From: Streptomyces sp. NBC_01451
Lineage (GTDB): Bacteria; Actinomycetota; Actinomycetes; Streptomycetales; Streptomycetaceae
DNA: 64,000 nucleotides
NCBI RefSeq assembly: GCF_036227485.1
Contig: NZ_CP109479.1
Coordinates: 7,998,001 to 8,062,000, forward strand
Direction: 5' to 3'
The notes beneath the pieces are model-generated. The model saw only the letters and a list, made by a program, of their open reading frames with translations, was not told the DNA's origin and did not search any database. The position numbers and the translations under genes were made by a program. Shown here in pieces: positions 39,488-47,377 of this stretch; within the stretch, counting starts at the first letter, position 1; each line of letters opens with the position of its first letter.

Positions 39488-40689
39488 ACCGCACCCGCAC
39501 AGCCCGAAGCGGGCTCCTCGTCCTCCTCCTCGCCGGTTCCCTCACCCTCCTGCCCGCAACCAGCGCCTACGCCGACAGCATCCGGGCCCAGCAGTGGGCC
39601 CTGGACGCCATGCACACGCAGGAGGCCTGGCGGACGACCAAGGGCAAGGGCATCACGGTCGCCGTGCTCGACACCGGTGTCGAGGCAGACCACCCCGACC
39701 TCGTCGGCAACGTCCTCGAAGGCAAGGACATGGTCGGCTTCGGCGCGAGCCAGGGCGACGAGTCCTGGGCCAAGCACGGCACCGCCATGGCCGGCATCAT
39801 CGCGGGTCACGGCCACGGCTACGACAACGAGGACGGCGTCCTGGGCATCGCCCCCGAGGCCAAGATCCTGCCCGTCCGCGTGATCCTCGAAGACGGCGAC
39901 TCGGCCCGCGCCAAGGCCCGCAACACCCGCGGCAACGCCCTCGCCGAAGGCATCCGCTGGGCCGCCGACCAGGGCGCCGACGTCATCAACCTCTCCCTCG
40001 GCGACGACTCGAAGTCCGCGCATCCCGAACCCGCCGAGGACGAGGCCGTCCAGTACGCCCTGGAGAAGGGCGCCGTCGTCGTCGCCTCGGCCGGCAACGG
40101 CGGCGAGAAGGGCGACCACATCTCCTACCCGGCCGCCTACCCGGGCGTCATCGCCGCGACCGCTGTCGACAAGTACGGCACCCGCGCCTCCTTCTCCACC
40201 CGCCGCTGGTACGCCACGGTCAGCGCCCCGGGCGTCAACGTCGTCATCGCCGCCCCGGACCACCGCTACTACGAGGGCTGGGGCACGAGCGCCGCCGCCG
40301 CGTTCGTCTCCGGCGCCGTCGCCCTCATCAAGGCAGCCCGCCCCGGACTGACCCCGGCCCAGATCAAGAAGCTCCTGGAGGACACGGCCCGCAACGCGCC
40401 CGACGGCGGCCGTGACGACTCCCGGGGCTTCGGCTTCATCGACCCCGCGGCGGCCATCAAGGCGGCGGCCAGGCTCAAGCCGGAGGGGCTCAAGTCGGCC
40501 GCGTACGGCAAGGAGTACTTCGGCGCGGGCCCGGACGCGGTTCCCGAGGAGGAGGACACCTTCAACTGGGCGGTCCCCGTCGCCGGCGGCCTCGGTGTCG
40601 TGCTCCTGGTCGCCGCGGTCCCGCTGTGGCGCGGTCGCCGCAGGCCGGCCGACCATTCGGCCTACGACTCGTACGACGACAACTTCTGA
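39484..40689 (+). CDS. mycosin-like subtilisin-family serine protease, membrane anchored
   Basis: This 401-residue S8 peptidase has a signal peptide (residues 1-30), the catalytic triad Asp63 (AVLDTGVEADHPDL), His98 (KHGTAMAG) and Ser269 (GTSAAAAFVSG), the oxyanion Asn region ASAGNGG, and a C-terminal membrane helix (about 361-381) with a short basic tail. This layout is that of type VII secretion-associated mycosins. No EccC, EccD or WXG100 gene is in the window, so a link to ESX secretion is not supported here. Its ATG overlaps the stop of the proline-rich membrane protein gene, a likely partner or substrate. Confidence 0.9.
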   Translation: MNRTRTARSGLLVLLLAGSLTLLPATSAYADSIRAQQWALDAMHTQEAWRTTKGKGITVAVLDTGVEADHPDLVGNVLEGKDMVGFGASQGDESWAKHGTAMAGIIAGHGHGYDNEDGVLGIAPEAKILPVRVILEDGDSARAKARNTRGNALAEGIRWAADQGADVINLSLGDDSKSAHPEPAEDEAVQYALEKGAVVVASAGNGGEKGDHISYPAAYPGVIAATAVDKYGTRASFSTRRWYATVSAPGVNVVIAAPDHRYYEGWGTSAAAAFVSGAVALIKAARPGLTPAQIKKLLEDTARNAPDGGRDDSRGFGFIDPAAAIKAAARLKPEGLKSAAYGKEYFGAGPDAVPEEEDTFNWAVPVAGGLGVVLLVAAVPLWRGRRRPADHSAYDSYDDNF

Positions 40690-40745
40690 CCGCTCGCGGG
40701 CGGTTGCCCGGCGACTGATCCGGTCTGACCTGACCTCACCGCCCG

Positions 40746-41771
40746 TCAGGACTGGTCGTCGGTGCCGGACTCCGCAGCGAACACCGACACGGCCGCCCGC
40801 GCCGCCGACTCCACCAGCGAAATCCCCTTCGCCTTCGTCGTGTTGCCGTTCGACACCACCGCGACCAGGAACTCCCGCCCGTCGGCCGTCGTCACCCGCC
40901 CGATGCTGTTGATGTCCCACAGCCCGGTCGCCGTACGCGGCAACCACCCGTTCTTCAGGGCGAACCGGCGGTCGGCCGTAGCGGCCGTACTCGTGGCAGC
41001 CGCGGCCGACACTCCCCAGTCCTGGTCCTCGGCTATCGAGCCCATCAGGCCCTGGAGGTACGTCCGGGACGCCGCGCTGAGCACCGACGGCTCCGCAGTG
41101 TCTCCGCTGTCTCCGCTCTTCGCGAACACCTGCCGGAGCAGGGTGAGTTGATCTGCGGCCGTGGTCTGGGTCAGGCCCCACAGCATGCCGGTGCCGCCCT
41201 CGGTGTCCGTGAGTCCGAAGCGCTTGTTGGCGGCGGCGAGACCCTCCGCCCTGCCGATCGCCGTCCACAGCGCCGTCGCCGAGGCGTTGTCGCTGATCTC
41301 GATCATCGAGGTGGCGTACCGCTTCTCCTGCGCGGTGAGACTCCGGTCCTCGTCCTGCGCCTGGAGCAGCAGCGTCGCCAGGATGTCGACCTTGACGATG
41401 CTCGCCGTGTCGAACGTTCCGTCCCCGTAGGTGGCGCTGTCGCCCGACGCGACGTCGAGTACGGCCACGGACACCTCGGCCCCGTCCTCGGCCGCCGAGG
41501 CCACCGGCTTCATCGCCTCGGACAGCAGGGTGTCCGGTTCCACCGTGGGCTCGGCCTCCACCGTGGGATCCGCGACGGGTTCCACCGACGCCTCCTCGCT
41601 CGCTCCGGCCTGTACGGGCGCTGCCGCCGCCGCCGACGTTACGCGGCCCACGTCCGCGTGAGCCTGTGCCTTCACGTACGCGGTCCCCACGCCCGTACCG
41701 CCCATGACGACCGCGGAGGCGAGGACGATGTAGACGAGCGGCCGACGACGGGGAGCTCTCTCAGAGGCCAT
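40746..41771 (-). CDS. class A beta-lactamase-like serine hydrolase
   Basis: This 341-residue secreted or membrane-anchored protein has an N-terminal hydrophobic helix (about residues 12-30), an Ala/Glu/Val-rich linker to residue 85, then a beta-lactamase/transpeptidase-like domain. Ser124-x-x-Lys127 (SIVK), Ser160-Asp-Asn162 and Lys272-Asn-Gly274 are visible. The last replaces the common Lys-Thr-Gly. I cannot place a clear deacylating Glu166. A role in cell-wall peptide handling is as likely as true beta-lactam resistance. It converges with the protease gene and diverges from sseB. Confidence 0.82.
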   Translation of the reverse strand: MASERAPRRRPLVYIVLASAVVMGGTGVGTAYVKAQAHADVGRVTSAAAAAPVQAGASEEASVEPVADPTVEAEPTVEPDTLLSEAMKPVASAAEDGAEVSVAVLDVASGDSATYGDGTFDTASIVKVDILATLLLQAQDEDRSLTAQEKRYATSMIEISDNASATALWTAIGRAEGLAAANKRFGLTDTEGGTGMLWGLTQTTAADQLTLLRQVFAKSGDSGDTAEPSVLSAASRTYLQGLMGSIAEDQDWGVSAAAATSTAATADRRFALKNGWLPRTATGLWDINSIGRVTTADGREFLVAVVSNGNTTKAKGISLVESAARAAVSVFAAESGTDDQS

Positions 41772-41920
41772 GCCGCGATGCTGGCGGGCGTGACTGTGCG
41801 GTTGATTAGGCGAATGTTAGATGTGTGTCATCGTCGGCTGAGAATCCGGTGAAATCGGTGAACGGCAGGTTTCCGGGGCGACGGGAGCCCAGGAACGAAC
41901 CCCCGATAGGGTCGGTCACC

Positions 41921-42664
41921 GTGGCGAACAAGAACATTCCCGACTCCGGCTTCCCCGACGACGACGGCAGCGCCGACCCCCGGCTGAGCACCGCGCTGGC
42001 GGCCTGGGCCGAGGACCGCACCGCGGTGCGACCGGTCCTGGAGGCACTGAAGGGCGCCCGGCTGCTCGTCCCCGTCGTCGCCGTGCTGGGGGAGGTCGAG
42101 GAGGACGAGAAGGGGCTCCGCCGCGAGAAGACCAGCGACATGGCCGTACCGACGCTCAAGGCCGGCGACCGGACCGCCCTGCCCGCCTTCACGTGCACCG
42201 ACTCGCTGGCCCGCTGGGATCCGGCCGCCCGCCCCGTCGCCGTACCCCTCCACCAGGCGATCCAGGCCGCCGCGCACGAGAAGGCGGACACGATCGTCCT
42301 CGACCTGGCCGGACCCGTTCCCTACGAGCTGAGCGGCTCCGCGCTGCTCGCGCTCGCCGAGGGGCGTACGACGGCGGATCCGCTCGCCGATCCCGCGGTG
42401 GTCGACGCCGTACGGGCCGTCGTGGCCGCCGAGCCCGCCGTGGTCCGCGCCCACCTGGGCCCGGGACAGGCCGACGGCACCCTCGCGCTCGTACTGGACC
42501 CGGCCGCACCCCCGGCCGACGCCGCCCGCGCGGTCGCCGGCCGTCTCGCCGCCGACGAAACGCTCAGGGCCCGCCTGGTGCGCGGCCTCGACCTGGCACT
42601 CCTGCCGGCCGGAGCGACGCCCCCGGGCGAGCCCCTCTATGTGCGTTCCCGGCCGGCTTCCTAG
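41921..42664 (+). CDS. SseB-family protein
   Basis: This 247-residue protein has the SseB N-terminal domain (DPRLSTALAAWAEDRTAVRPVLEALKGARLLVPVVAVLG, then AFTCTDSLARWDP). It is a conserved actinobacterial neighbour of infC whose function is not established. GTG 41921 was chosen; a TAGGGT nine or ten bases upstream suggests a leaderless transcript. Its TAG stop overlaps the stop of the convergent DUF1844 gene within a single CTAG. Confidence 0.85.
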   Translation: MANKNIPDSGFPDDDGSADPRLSTALAAWAEDRTAVRPVLEALKGARLLVPVVAVLGEVEEDEKGLRREKTSDMAVPTLKAGDRTALPAFTCTDSLARWDPAARPVAVPLHQAIQAAAHEKADTIVLDLAGPVPYELSGSALLALAEGRTTADPLADPAVVDAVRAVVAAEPAVVRAHLGPGQADGTLALVLDPAAPPADAARAVAGRLAADETLRARLVRGLDLALLPAGATPPGEPLYVRSRPAS

Positions 42665-43029
42665 CCGTAGACCGGGCCCGTGTACTTCTCGCCGGGGCCC
42701 TGGCCCGGGTCGTCCGGGACGAGGGACGCCTCGCGGAACGCCAGCTGGAGCGACTTCAGGCCGTCGCGCAGCGGGGCCGCGTGGAAGGAGCTGATCTCCG
42801 TCGTGCTCGCGTCGAGCAGACCGGCGAGGGCGTGCACCAGCTTGCGGGCCTCGTCCAGGTCCTTGTACTTGTCGCCCTCGTCGGTCAGACCGAGCTTCAC
42901 GGCGGCGGCGCTCATCAGGTTCACGGCGACCGTCACGATCACCTCGACCGCCGGGACCTCTGCGATGTCGCGGGTCATGGCGTCGAAGTCGGCGTTCTGG
43001 GAAGCGCTCTGGGGAGGGGTCTCACTCAT
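42661..43029 (-). CDS. DUF1844 family protein
   Basis: This 122-residue protein contains the DUF1844 core (DIAEVPAVEVIVTVAVNLMSAAAVKLGL..., DLDEARKLVHALAGLL). It is of unknown function and is found upstream of infC in many actinobacteria. ATG 43029 gives the conserved N-terminus MSETPP; an ATG three codons upstream is less likely. It is divergent from infC across a region with a long inverted repeat, and convergent with sseB. Confidence 0.88.
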   Translation of the reverse strand: MSETPPQSASQNADFDAMTRDIAEVPAVEVIVTVAVNLMSAAAVKLGLTDEGDKYKDLDEARKLVHALAGLLDASTTEISSFHAAPLRDGLKSLQLAFREASLVPDDPGQGPGEKYTGPVYG

Positions 43030-43087
43030 GCCCCACACGATAGGCCCCGGGGATCCGGCCCCTTCGTGCGGGCGCCCGCTGCCCGAC

Positions 43088-43118
43088 GGTTAGCACCACC
43101 TCCTACTTGGTGCTAACC
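43088..43118. promoter_or_regulatory. CIRCE-like inverted repeat (11-bp arms, 9-base spacer)
   Basis: Arms GGTTAGCACCA (43088-43098) and TGGTGCTAACC (43108-43118) are exact reverse complements separated by 9 bases. The geometry and the TTAGCAC/GTGCTAA core match CIRCE (TTAGCACTC-N9-GAGTGCTAA), the HrcA operator, except for the last two bases of each arm. TTTTGT follows on the plus strand, so a terminator is the alternative reading, although no plus-strand gene ends here. Confidence 0.6.
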
Positions 43119-43304
43119 TTTTGTAACGACCGGCTGGACACTTGCGTGCCCGGCCCACAAGTGGAGGCTCCGATCTCCCACCCGACCGTCCTCACGGATG
43201 GCGGGTCACCCGGTCAGGCGGCCACCATCGTTCCGTACGGACGATGGAGTCGCCCGATGTGCGCCCCGCGGTTGACCGCGGCGGTGCTCCGGTATGCCTT
43301 TGGA

Positions 43305-43335
43305 GCCCCGCCTGTGTCCCGGCGGGGCATTTTTC
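43305..43335 (+). terminator. attenuator-like terminator in the infC leader
   Basis: Arms GCCCCGCC (43305-43312) and GGCGGGGC (43321-43328) with an 8-base loop are followed by ATTTTTC, one of only two hairpins I found in the window with a proper U-tract. It ends about 87 bases before infC, with no gene before it on this strand, which suggests regulated read-through. Confidence 0.75.
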
Positions 43336-43421
43336 ATGTGCCTCGGTGGTTGGTCCCACTGTCATCAGAGACATACGCGGCTGTCCGCCAGACGGCCGTG
43401 TGGTGCTACCGAGGAGGATCC

Positions 43422-44114
43422 ATCAGCACCGAGCCCCGCATCAACGACCGGATTCGCGTTCCCGAAGTGCGACTTGTCGGTCCCAGCGGCGAGCAGGTCG
43501 GGATTGTTCCGCTTGCCAAAGCCCTGGAGCTTGCGCAGGAGTACGACCTCGACCTGGTCGAGGTGGCGGCGAGCGCCCGGCCGCCGGTCTGCAAGCTCAT
43601 GGACTACGGGAAGTTCAAGTACGAGTCGGCCATGAAGGCCCGTGAGGCGCGCAAGAACCAGGCGCACACGGTCATCAAGGAAATGAAGCTCCGGCCGAAG
43701 ATCGATCCGCACGACTACGACACCAAAAAGGGTCACGTCGTCCGGTTCCTCAAGCAGGGCGACAAGGTCAAGATCACGATCATGTTCCGTGGTCGCGAGC
43801 AGTCCCGGCCCGAGCTGGGCTACCGGCTGCTGCAGCGGCTCGCCTCGGACGTCGAGGACCTCGGGTTCATCGAGTCGAACCCGAAGCAGGACGGCCGGAA
43901 CATGATCATGGTTCTCGGCCCGCACAAGAAGAAGACCGAAGCCATGGCCGAGGCCCGTGAGGCCCAGGCGGCTCGCAAGGCGGAAGCGAAGGCCAACCCG
44001 GGCAAGTCGCAGAACGCCGCGGAGAGCGACGAAGTCGACGAGGACCTCGCCGACGACGTGGACATCGCCGAGGAGACCGCCGAGGCTCCGGCCGAGGCGT
44101 CCGCCGAGGTCTGA
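43422..44114 (+). CDS. infC: translation initiation factor IF-3, AUC start
   Basis: IF-3 binds the 30S subunit and enforces correct start-codon choice. The 230-residue protein has the N domain ([19 protein letters not shown]...), the linker, the C domain ([31 protein letters not shown]...) and an acidic actinobacterial tail. I place the start at ATC 43422, 4 bases after GAGGAGG. Mature IF-3 sequences align from ISTE, and any ATG/GTG extension upstream (for example GTG 43398) would translate through the ribosome site. Rare AUU/AUC starts are the known basis of IF-3 autoregulation. rpmI and rplT follow as an operon. Confidence 0.93.
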   Translation: MSTEPRINDRIRVPEVRLVGPSGEQVGIVPLAKALELAQEYDLDLVEVAASARPPVCKLMDYGKFKYESAMKAREARKNQAHTVIKEMKLRPKIDPHDYDTKKGHVVRFLKQGDKVKITIMFRGREQSRPELGYRLLQRLASDVEDLGFIESNPKQDGRNMIMVLGPHKKKTEAMAEAREAQAARKAEAKANPGKSQNAAESDEVDEDLADDVDIAEETAEAPAEASAEV

Positions 44115-44220
44115 TCCCCGGGCTCACGCCCGGGGATGCCAACCCATACACATGACGTTCCACCGTGCCCGGTTTAACGACCGGGCACCGGGACGCCACT
44201 GACGAGGAGAGAACGGCGCT

Positions 44221-44415
44221 ATGCCGAAGAACAAGTCGCACAGCGGTGCCAGCAAGCGCTTCAAGATCACCGGCTCCGGCAAGGTGCTCCGCGAGCGCGC
44301 CGGCAAGCGCCACCTGCTCGAGCACAAGTCGTCCCGCGTGACGCGCCGCCTCACCGGCACCGCCGAGATGGCCCCGGGCGACGCCAAGAAGATCAAGAAG
44401 CTTCTCGGCAAGTGA
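44221..44415 (+). CDS. rpmI: 50S ribosomal protein L35
   Basis: This 64-residue L35 has the typical basic sequence ([22 protein letters not shown]...). Ribosome site GAGGAGAG lies upstream of the ATG. It is the middle gene of infC-rpmI-rplT, 106 bp after infC and 100 bp before rplT. Confidence 0.97.
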   Translation: MPKNKSHSGASKRFKITGSGKVLRERAGKRHLLEHKSSRVTRRLTGTAEMAPGDAKKIKKLLGK

Positions 44416-44515
44416 CGTACCGGCGCCTGCGCGCCGTAAGTACGTCTGAAGACCGGGACCCCATCGAAATCGGGCCGTGTGACGACACCCACGGCCCCGC
44501 TGCAAGGAGTTAAAA

Positions 44516-44899
44516 GTGGCACGCGTCAAGCGGGCAGTAAACGCCCACAAGAAGCGCCGGGCGATCCTCGAGGCCGCCAAGGGTTACCGCGGTCAGCGTT
44601 CGCGCCTGTACCGCAAGGCCAAGGAGCAGGTCACCCACTCCCTGGTCTACAACTACAACGACCGCAAGAAGCGCAAGGGCGACTTCCGTCGGCTGTGGAT
44701 CCAGCGCATCAACGCCGCTGCCCGCGCCAACGGCATCACCTACAACCGCTTCATCCAGGGTCTGAACGCCGCGAACATCGAGGTCGACCGCAAGATCCTG
44801 GCCGAGCTCGCCGTCAACGACGCCCCCGCGTTCGCCGCGCTCGTCGAGGTCGCGCAGAAGGCCCTGCCGTCGGACGTCAACGCGCCCAAGGCCGCGTGA
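44516..44899 (+). CDS. rplT: 50S ribosomal protein L20
   Basis: This 127-residue L20 ([37 protein letters not shown]) is an early-assembly 23S rRNA-binding protein. In other bacteria L20 represses its own operon by binding leader RNA, which is relevant to the structured infC leader here. The product reads VARVKRAV from GTG 44516 behind AAGGAG. A strong terminator follows at 44935. Confidence 0.97.
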   Translation: MARVKRAVNAHKKRRAILEAAKGYRGQRSRLYRKAKEQVTHSLVYNYNDRKKRKGDFRRLWIQRINAAARANGITYNRFIQGLNAANIEVDRKILAELAVNDAPAFAALVEVAQKALPSDVNAPKAA

Positions 44900-44934
44900 C
44901 GCTGGCGCTGGCTCTGAGCCGCGTGTGATGTGAC

Positions 44935-44977
44935 CCCGGGCCCACAGGTGTTCGCCACCTGTGGGCCCGGGCGTTTT
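44935..44977 (+). terminator. intrinsic terminator after rplT
   Basis: A perfect 16-bp stem (44935-44950 with 44956-44971) and 5-base loop are followed by CGTTTTT. It is the textbook end of the infC-rpmI-rplT transcript. Confidence 0.95.
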
Positions 44978-44983
44978 TCGGGG

Positions 44984-45128
44984 TGCGTTGTCGGGTGCGG
45001 GTCCGATGGGGGCTGGTCGCGCAGTTCCCCGCGCCCCCAAAAGACGAAAAGCACGGGGCGCAGCCCCTGCTTTTCAGGGGCGCGGGGAACTGCGCGAGAA
45101 GCCCGTCGGACCCGCACCCGACAACGCA
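44984..45128. repeat. nested long inverted repeat (dispersed extragenic element)
   Basis: Outer arms of 23 bases (44984-45006 and 45106-45128) are exact reverse complements. Inside are second arms containing CGCGCAGTTCCCCGCGCCCC and a central AAAAGCACGGGGC...GCCCCTGCTTTT hairpin, so the whole 145 bp folds into one rod. The core also appears degenerate at 51050-51104. Elements with this core are scattered through Streptomyces genomes. Confidence 0.85.
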
Positions 45129-45150
45129 CCGAATCCTCGAAAGGTGACCC

Positions 45151-45996
45151 ATGCCCGCCACCCCCGAGCTGATCTCCCCCCGCTCTCCTCGCGTCGCCGC
45201 CGCGCGGCGGCTGGCGCGGCGAAATTTCCGGGGGAAGGACCGGCTGTTCCTCGCGGAGGGGCCGCAGGCCGTGCGGGAGGCGGCCGGGCACGCGGACACC
45301 CTGGTCGAACTGTTCGCGACCGTCGACGCCGCGGAGCGGTACGCCGACATCGTCGGGGAGGCCCGCGCCGCCGGAGCCCGCGTGCACCTCGCCGACGAGG
45401 ACGTCATCGCCGACATCTCCACCACCGTCACCCCGCAGGGCCTCGTCGGGATCTGCCGGTTCCTCGACACCCCGTTCGAGGACATCCTCAAGGCGCGTCC
45501 CCGGCTCGTCGCCGTCCTCGCGAACGTGCGCGACCCCGGGAACGCCGGCACCGTGCTGCGCTGCGCGGACGCGGCGGGCGCCGAGGCCGTCGTCCTCACC
45601 GACGCCTCCGTGGACCTGTACAACCCCAAGGCGGTACGGGCCTCCGTGGGCTCCCTGTTCCATCTGCCCGTGGCCGTCGGTGTGCCCGTCGAGGAGGCCG
45701 TGGCCGGGCTCAAGGAAGCCGGCGTACGGATCCTCGCCGCCGACGGCGCCGGCCCGGACGACCTCGACGACGAGCTGGACAAGGGGACCATGGGCGGGCC
45801 CACCGCCTGGGTGTTCGGCAACGAGGCCTGGGGGCTCCCGGAGGAGACGCGCGCGCTGGCCGACGCTGTCGTGCGCGTTCCGATCCACGGAAAGGCGGAG
45901 AGCCTGAACCTGGCGACCGCCGCCGCCGTATGTCTCTACGCGTCCGCCCGTGCACAGCGCGCCTCCGGAGGGTGCCGCTCCGTCACCGAGAGCTAG
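45151..45996 (+). CDS. TrmH/SpoU-family RNA 2'-O-methyltransferase
   Basis: This 281-residue enzyme has an N-terminal substrate-binding domain (LARRNFRGKDRLFLAEGPQAVREA) and a SPOUT methyltransferase domain with its three motifs: NVRDPGNAGTVLR, WVFGNEAWGLPEE and IPIHGKAESLNLATAAAV (as VPIHGKAESLN). It transfers a methyl group from S-adenosylmethionine to a ribose of rRNA or tRNA; the site is unknown. It follows the rplT terminator and repeat on its own promoter, and the sensor kinase gene follows after 54 bp. Confidence 0.9.
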   Translation: MPATPELISPRSPRVAAARRLARRNFRGKDRLFLAEGPQAVREAAGHADTLVELFATVDAAERYADIVGEARAAGARVHLADEDVIADISTTVTPQGLVGICRFLDTPFEDILKARPRLVAVLANVRDPGNAGTVLRCADAAGAEAVVLTDASVDLYNPKAVRASVGSLFHLPVAVGVPVEEAVAGLKEAGVRILAADGAGPDDLDDELDKGTMGGPTAWVFGNEAWGLPEETRALADAVVRVPIHGKAESLNLATAAAVCLYASARAQRASGGCRSVTES

Positions 45997-46050
45997 TAGG
46001 GTGACGGGCTCGGGGGCCCACTGCGCCAGTCCGAGAGGTGGGGTTCGGGG

Positions 46051-47232
46051 ATGACTGTCGGCACGAGCGGAACACTGGGGGCATGGGAATTGCGGAGCGA
46101 ACCCGCCTCCCCGCACGGTGATCCCGCCGGGCCCGGAGACGGAGAAGGCCTCGGACCCGGAGCCGGGCTGGGCATCGACCCCGACGACCTGCCCGACGGA
46201 CTCGTCGTCGCCGACGAGCACGGCCGGGTGATCTGCTTCAACGCCGCCGCCCAGCGCATCACCACCGTCCCCGCCGCCGACGCCCTGGGCCTGCGCCTCG
46301 AACGGGCCCTGCCCTTAGAAGACCTGGAAGGGCGCCGCTGGTGGCAGCTCACCGACCCGTACGGCGGGCTCGCGATCAGGAGCGGCCAGCCCGAGCGGAA
46401 CCTGCTGCTGCCCGGCGGGCGCGAGGTCCTCGTCTCGGCGCGCTACCTCCGTACGCACCCCACCGGTCCCGTCCGCCGGGTCGTCGTCTCCCTGCGGGAC
46501 ACCGAGGCCCGCCGCCGTACCGAGCGCAGTCACGCCGAGCTGATCGCGATCGTCGCCCACGAACTGCGCTCGCCGCTCACCTCAGTCAAGGGCTTCACCG
46601 CGACCCTGCTCGCCAAGTGGGAACGGTTCACCGACGACCAGAAGAAACTGATGCTGGAGACGGTCGACGCCGACGCCAACCGCGTCACCCGGCTCATCGC
46701 CGAACTGCTCGACATCTCGCGCATCGACTCCGGACGGCTCGAACTGCGCCGCCAGCCCGTCGACATGGGCGCCGCCGTCGGACGGCACATCCAGGCGTAC
46801 GTGGCCGCGGGCCAGCCCGCCGACCGGTTCCTGCTGCGGATCGAGCACCCGCTGCCGGCCCTCTGGGCGGACCCGGACAAGGTCGACCAGGTGCTCAGCA
46901 ACCTGCTGGAAAATGCGGTGCGCCACGGCGAGGGAACCGTCACCATCGAGGTCATGGCCGCGCTCTCCCCGCGTGAGGGGGACGCCGACCAGAACACGGC
47001 CACGTCGGTCACGGTGAGCGACGAAGGGCCCGGCATCCCGGAGGAGTCCATGAACCGCGTCTTCACCCGCTTCTGGCGGGGCAGCAAGCGCGGCGGCACC
47101 GGCCTCGGGCTGTACATCGTCAAGGGCATCGTCGAGGCCCACGGCGGCTCCATCACGGTCGGCCGCGCCCCCGGCGGCGGCGCCGAGTTCCGATTTATGC
47201 TGCCCGTGAGCACCCCGGCGTACCTGCAGTAA
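46051..47232 (+). CDS. PAS-domain sensor histidine kinase (soluble, orphan) with a TTA codon
   Basis: This 393-residue kinase has a disordered Gly/Pro-rich start (to about residue 40), a PAS domain (about 45-145, [27 protein letters not shown]), an H-box with phospho-acceptor His170 ([15 protein letters not shown]), an N-box [10 protein letters not shown] and G-boxes ([21 protein letters not shown]). No membrane helix and no response regulator gene is adjacent, so it is an orphan cytoplasmic kinase. Codon 89 (46315-46317) is TTA, so full expression should need the bldA leucyl-tRNA. It precedes pheST. Confidence 0.92.
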   Translation: MTVGTSGTLGAWELRSEPASPHGDPAGPGDGEGLGPGAGLGIDPDDLPDGLVVADEHGRVICFNAAAQRITTVPAADALGLRLERALPLEDLEGRRWWQLTDPYGGLAIRSGQPERNLLLPGGREVLVSARYLRTHPTGPVRRVVVSLRDTEARRRTERSHAELIAIVAHELRSPLTSVKGFTATLLAKWERFTDDQKKLMLETVDADANRVTRLIAELLDISRIDSGRLELRRQPVDMGAAVGRHIQAYVAAGQPADRFLLRIEHPLPALWADPDKVDQVLSNLLENAVRHGEGTVTIEVMAALSPREGDADQNTATSVTVSDEGPGIPEESMNRVFTRFWRGSKRGGTGLGLYIVKGIVEAHGGSITVGRAPGGGAEFRFMLPVSTPAYLQ

Positions 47233-47377
47233 CGCCGACGAGGCCCCACGGGCGCGTTCCTCCACCTCACCCCCGTTAGACTCGGCCTTTGGCACCTTTG
47301 CGTCCCTCTCTGTGGACCATTCGTCTCCGAGCCGTAGACGGGGACCACCAGCCAGCCAACCGGAAGCACGGGAAGAG

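Larger units (their letters stand above)
43030..43421 (+). promoter_or_regulatory. infC leader and divergent promoter region
   Basis: This 392-bp region between DUF1844 and infC holds a CIRCE-like inverted repeat (43088-43118), several further pairings (for example CCATCG/CGATGG around 43226-43247), an intrinsic-terminator-like hairpin with a U-tract (43305-43335) and the strong infC ribosome site GAGGAGG (43411-43417). A long structured leader before infC-rpmI-rplT is typical of operons autoregulated by L20 or IF-3. Confidence 0.65.

Noticed and set aside
39484..40689. Type VII secretion locus around the mycosin-like protease
   Set aside because: No EccB, EccC, EccD, EccE or WXG100 gene is within the window; only the protease architecture is shared.
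43107..43421. Long in-frame N-terminal extension of infC from an upstream ATG or GTG
   Set aside because: It would translate through the attenuator hairpin and the GAGGAGG ribosome site, and the added residues have no IF-3 similarity.
47233..47377. T-box or Phe-rich leader peptide controlling pheST
   Set aside because: The 145-bp gap has no T-box core sequence and no small ORF with clustered Phe codons.
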